From an uncultured Oscillospiraceae bacterium (GTDB taxonomy: Bacteria > Bacillota > Clostridia > Oscillospirales > Oscillospiraceae), in contig CALWWH010000176.1 of the NCBI GenBank assembly GCA_944385195.1, forward strand, positions 1 through 9,457: a stretch of 9,457 bases of DNA, in the 5' to 3' direction. The notes beneath the pieces are model-generated. The model searched no databases and had not been told where the DNA came from. It saw only the letters and a list, made by a program, of their open reading frames with translations. Made by a program: the position numbers and the translations under genes. Of the stretch, positions 7,001-9,457 are shown in pieces. How positions within the stretch are numbered: position 1 is the stretch's first letter; every line of letters starts with the position of its first letter.

Positions 7001-8566
7001 TTATTCCTCATCGTCATCATCGTCCACTTTGAAGAAAGCGGAAAAATCAAAAGGCGGGGTATACTCCTGGATCTTGGCCACCAGCTGCGCATCCAGATGC
7101 TCGCGGGCTACAGTCTCGCGGTCAAAGACCATGGTGGTCTTGGTGTCGGGCGTATAAGCGGGCCAGTGGGCCATGTTTTCGTGGTTCGGGTTGCCCGTCT
7201 TGGCAAAGGCGACATAGGCGCCGGCGTACTCGGCCTCCAGCTTGTCACTGACGCCTTCAATATTTGCCACAGGCACAATCTGAGTGTTATGGAAGGCAAA
7301 GGGAATATCCGAGCAGTGCCATGCAGCTTTGCCATCGTCGATGCTGAAGTCCAGCGCGAACATGTAGCTGTAGACAGGACTCTCCGTGGCCTGGCAGCGC
7401 AGGTCGAGGTACTGCAAAGACGCGGGGCGGAACATAGTGTCGACGACGTTCAAATCGACGATATTTTTCCCCGGGTAGGCAGTCTTGAACAGGTCAATCA
7501 GCTCGTCTGCATGCTCTTCGCCGTACTTTCCCACGACAACTGCGCGGCGCTCTGCCTCGGACAACTCGTTCTTTTTCGGGATGCCAGGGCCGAAGGAGAA
7601 CTCCGCCACGACGGTGCCAACCATGGTGGGAACCGTCTTGGCATGATCAGTGAAGCCAACCTCCAGCGGATCGCCCACGTACCAGTCGTTGGCTTTGGGG
7701 CCCCAGGATGCACGGATACCCTTCTTGGCAAGCTTCTTCTGGCAGGCGTTGAAGGCGTCAAAAAGCTTCGGCACAGGGACCTTCTCCAGCTCCGCAACGC
7801 TGGCGACGCCCAGCTTCTCCATGACGGTCTCGACGATCTCCTTATCGCGGCGGTTCTGGCCAAAGCCGAAGCCACCAGCAACACCGCTCATGATGATGGC
7901 ACGGTGAAACAGGCCGTCCGCAGTAGGAGTTTGCAGCAAAGAGGTGACCTTCATGCCGCCGCCGGACTGACCGAAGATGGTGACATTCTCAGGATCGCCG
8001 CCGAAGGCCGCAATGTTCTCCCGGACCCACTGAAGAGCTGCAACAATATCGGCCTGACCGGCGTTGGCAGAGTTATGGTACTCCTCACCGAAGTCGGACA
8101 GATCCAGATAGCCCAGCATATTCAGGCGGTGGTTGATGGAGACGACGACAACATCACCCCAGGTGGCCAGTTGATCCCCGTCATAAGCCACCATTTCGAT
8201 AGAGCTGCCGCCAGAGAATCCACCGCCGTGGATCCAGAACATAACGGGCTTCTTGGTCTCGGGGTTCAGGTCGCGGGACCAGATGTTCAGATATTGGCAG
8301 TGCTCACTCTCAGGCCAAAAACGATGGGGAATGGTTATGTCGCCCATAGGGCTGGGAGGAGTCATCAGAGGTGCGATGTAACCATATCCGGTGGCATCCT
8401 TGACCCCCTCCCAGGGTTCTACAGGGGTTGGCATATGCCAGCGCTGGGCGTCGGCGTATTTGATGCCTAGAAAGATATTGGTGCCGTCGAGGATATAGCC
8501 GCGGATCTTGCCGGCTTTTGTTTGGACGATGGGTGTTTCGCTGTTGCAAATAAACTGTCTTGCCAT
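7001..8566 (-). CDS. Type B carboxylesterase/lipase (alpha/beta hydrolase)
   Basis: The product is 521 residues, normal for type B carboxylesterases. There is no signal peptide, so it is probably cytoplasmic. Visible parts: an N-terminal segment with KAGKIRGY and FLGIKYADA, the oxyanion-hole motif HGGGF (113-117), a nucleophile elbow GQSGG (199-203) with S201, a probable acid E322 in VVAEFSFG, and the catalytic histidine H417 in WHCSDIPFAF. Family members more often show GESAGG at the elbow, so GQSGGG is a mild variant. The C-terminus is a run of acidic residues (VDDDDDEE). These enzymes hydrolyse carboxylic esters such as acylated sugars, xenobiotics or short-chain acyl esters, and the natural substrate cannot be read here. 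The ATG at 8566 has AAAGGAG eight bases upstream; the longer in-frame start at 8629 has no such site. Transcribed alone, divergent from holB. Confidence 0.92.
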   Translation of the reverse strand: MARQFICNSETPIVQTKAGKIRGYILDGTNIFLGIKYADAQRWHMPTPVEPWEGVKDATGYGYIAPLMTPPSPMGDITIPHRFWPESEHCQYLNIWSRDLNPETKKPVMFWIHGGGFSGGSSIEMVAYDGDQLATWGDVVVVSINHRLNMLGYLDLSDFGEEYHNSANAGQADIVAALQWVRENIAAFGGDPENVTIFGQSGGGMKVTSLLQTPTADGLFHRAIIMSGVAGGFGFGQNRRDKEIVETVMEKLGVASVAELEKVPVPKLFDAFNACQKKLAKKGIRASWGPKANDWYVGDPLEVGFTDHAKTVPTMVGTVVAEFSFGPGIPKKNELSEAERRAVVVGKYGEEHADELIDLFKTAYPGKNIVDLNVVDTMFRPASLQYLDLRCQATESPVYSYMFALDFSIDDGKAAWHCSDIPFAFHNTQIVPVANIEGVSDKLEAEYAGAYVAFAKTGNPNHENMAHWPAYTPDTKTTMVFDRETVAREHLDAQLVAKIQEYTPPFDFSAFFKVDDDDDEE

Positions 8567-8658
8567 ATAGAGCGCTCCTTTCAACTGGCCACATAACGCG
8601 GACATTCTGTTGTTCATAATGTAGCACATTTATTTTCATTTAGATACTGGCGTTTTAA

Positions 8659-8686
8659 ATAATAAATCTACGACAAATTTATTCAA
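8659..8686 (-). promoter_or_regulatory. Candidate promoter of the carboxylesterase gene
   Basis: On the minus strand TTGAAT (8686-8681), a 16-base spacer and TATTAT (8664-8659) fit a vegetative promoter in an AT-rich stretch. It would give a leader of about 85 bases. A second option nearer the gene is the extended -10 TGCTACATT (minus strand, about 8628-8620), which has a poor -35 box. Confidence 0.45.
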
Positions 8687-8737
8687 AGGGTAGAATTTCC
8701 GTTCCTGGCTGTCATGAGACTGTCTCTGTTTTCGCCA

Positions 8738-8766
8738 TTGCGTTTTTACCGCAAATGGGGTATGAT
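8738..8766 (+). promoter_or_regulatory. SigA-type promoter of holB
   Basis: TTGCGT (8738-8743), a 17-base spacer and TATGAT (8761-8766) form a good vegetative promoter. Transcription would begin near 8773, about 30 bases before the holB ATG. It shows that holB can be expressed on its own rather than only from an upstream tmk-type operon. Confidence 0.65.
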
Positions 8767-8802
8767 ATATGATGAGGTATCGTTCGATGGGAGGGGATTT
8801 CC

Positions 8803-9457
8803 ATGCTGCTGGGCAATGAGACGCTGCGGCATCAATTGCAGGGCATGCTGCGTCAGGGCACGCTGCCCCACTGTCTGCTGCTGACGGGGCCGGAAGGATC
8901 TGGGAAATCCACTCTGGCCCGTGAGATCTCCATGGCGTTGCAGTGCGAGTGTCCACAAGACGGCATGGCCTGCCGGACCTGTGCCGAGTGTCGCCGCATT
9001 GCGGCGGGTATCCACCCAGACCTGATCGAAGTAGCGTACGAAACAGCCGGCAAAGCCGCCGGTTATAATAAAGGTCAGGTGGCCTATATTCGCCAGGCAG
9101 TCTGTGCCGACGCCTCCATCAAACCAAACCAGGGCAAGAAAAAGATCTACCACTTTTTAGACGCGGACAAGCTCAATGCCAACTCCCAGAATGCGCTGCT
9201 AAAGCTCATTGAAGAGCCCCCCTCCTATAGCATATTTCTGCTGGAGAGCCGCAACCCGGATCAGCTGCTGCCCACAGTGCGCTCCCGCGCCGTACAGCTG
9301 CGGCTAGAACCCCTGCCGCAGCCGGTTTTAGAGCGGGAATTGACTGTCCGCTGTCCGCGCAGCAGCGCAGAAGAGCGGAAGGCAGCGCTTCGCCGCTGTG
9401 CCGGATGGCTGGGCCAGGCCATTGAGCTGGTGGAGTCCGGCGGCGGCACGTCCCCGG
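8803..9457 (+). CDS. holB: DNA polymerase III subunit delta prime, 3' end cut by the window
   Basis: An open frame runs from the ATG at 8803 to the window edge without a stop, giving 218 codons of a protein usually near 320-340 residues. It is the clamp-loader subunit that helps place the sliding clamp on primed DNA. Seen: a Walker A loop GPEGSGKST (29-37), a four-cysteine zinc module spaced C48-x8-C57-x2-C60-x2-C63, the DADKLNANSQNALLKLIEEPP region (120-140) that is highly typical of delta prime and gamma/tau, and VRSR (159-162) in place of the SRC motif. Gamma/tau is unlikely because the start lies so close to the P-loop and the SRC cysteine is replaced by alanine, though the lost C-terminus would settle it. 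The ribosome site GGGAGGGG is about six bases before the ATG. The gene has its own promoter and is divergent from the esterase gene. Confidence 0.88.
   Translation, partial: MLLGNETLRHQLQGMLRQGTLPHCLLLTGPEGSGKSTLAREISMALQCECPQDGMACRTCAECRRIAAGIHPDLIEVAYETAGKAAGYNKGQVAYIRQAVCADASIKPNQGKKKIYHFLDADKLNANSQNALLKLIEEPPSYSIFLLESRNPDQLLPTVRSRAVQLRLEPLPQPVLERELTVRCPRSSAEERKAALRRCAGWLGQAIELVESGGGTSP

Noticed and set aside
7097..8470. Open frame of 457 codons on the plus strand, opposite the carboxylesterase gene
   Set aside because: It is antisense to a gene with a complete catalytic triad, and its product is compositionally odd with no known motif.

Overview
The window reads as chromosomal DNA of a low-redox, gut-type Clostridia member (Bacillota). 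An Oscillospiraceae/Ruminococcaceae-like host is a reasonable guess. This rests on strong AGGAGG-type ribosome sites before almost every gene, SigA-like promoters, a Firmicutes-style HolB with an intact P-loop, a DUF378 protein, and a mid-range to high GC content (judged by eye). No tRNA, rRNA, CRISPR array, transposase or phage gene was seen, and no gap without a gene exceeds 300 bases.

Left part (1-3980): three genes on the minus strand, probably one transcription unit read right to left: a YgiQ-type radical SAM protein, a phosphoglycolate-phosphatase-like HAD hydrolase, and a two-pass membrane protein of unknown function. A good promoter lies in front of ygiQ. The unit ends in a hairpin terminator inside a perfect 108-bp palindrome that starts exactly at base 1. 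That palindrome is most likely a fold-back artefact at a contig end, although its core is a believable terminator.

Middle part (4046-7000): a small DUF378 membrane protein (plus) converges on a cytoplasmic-looking GH3 glycosidase (minus), with a shared bidirectional terminator between them. The GH3 gene is divergent from a beta-phosphoglucomutase gene (plus). Their 197-bp spacer holds a perfect 11-bp inverted repeat midway between the two inferred start sites, which suggests co-regulation of a small sugar-processing pair. pgmB in turn converges on a carboxylesterase gene across another hairpin.

Right part (7001-9457): a type B carboxylesterase/lipase (minus) is divergent from holB (DNA polymerase III delta prime, plus), which has its own promoter and is cut by the window end.

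The window is mostly ordinary housekeeping and sugar-metabolism sequence. No clear new system was found. The points most worth checking are the end palindrome, the shared GH3/pgmB operator candidate, the unusual GH3 active-site motifs, and the uncharacterised membrane protein.
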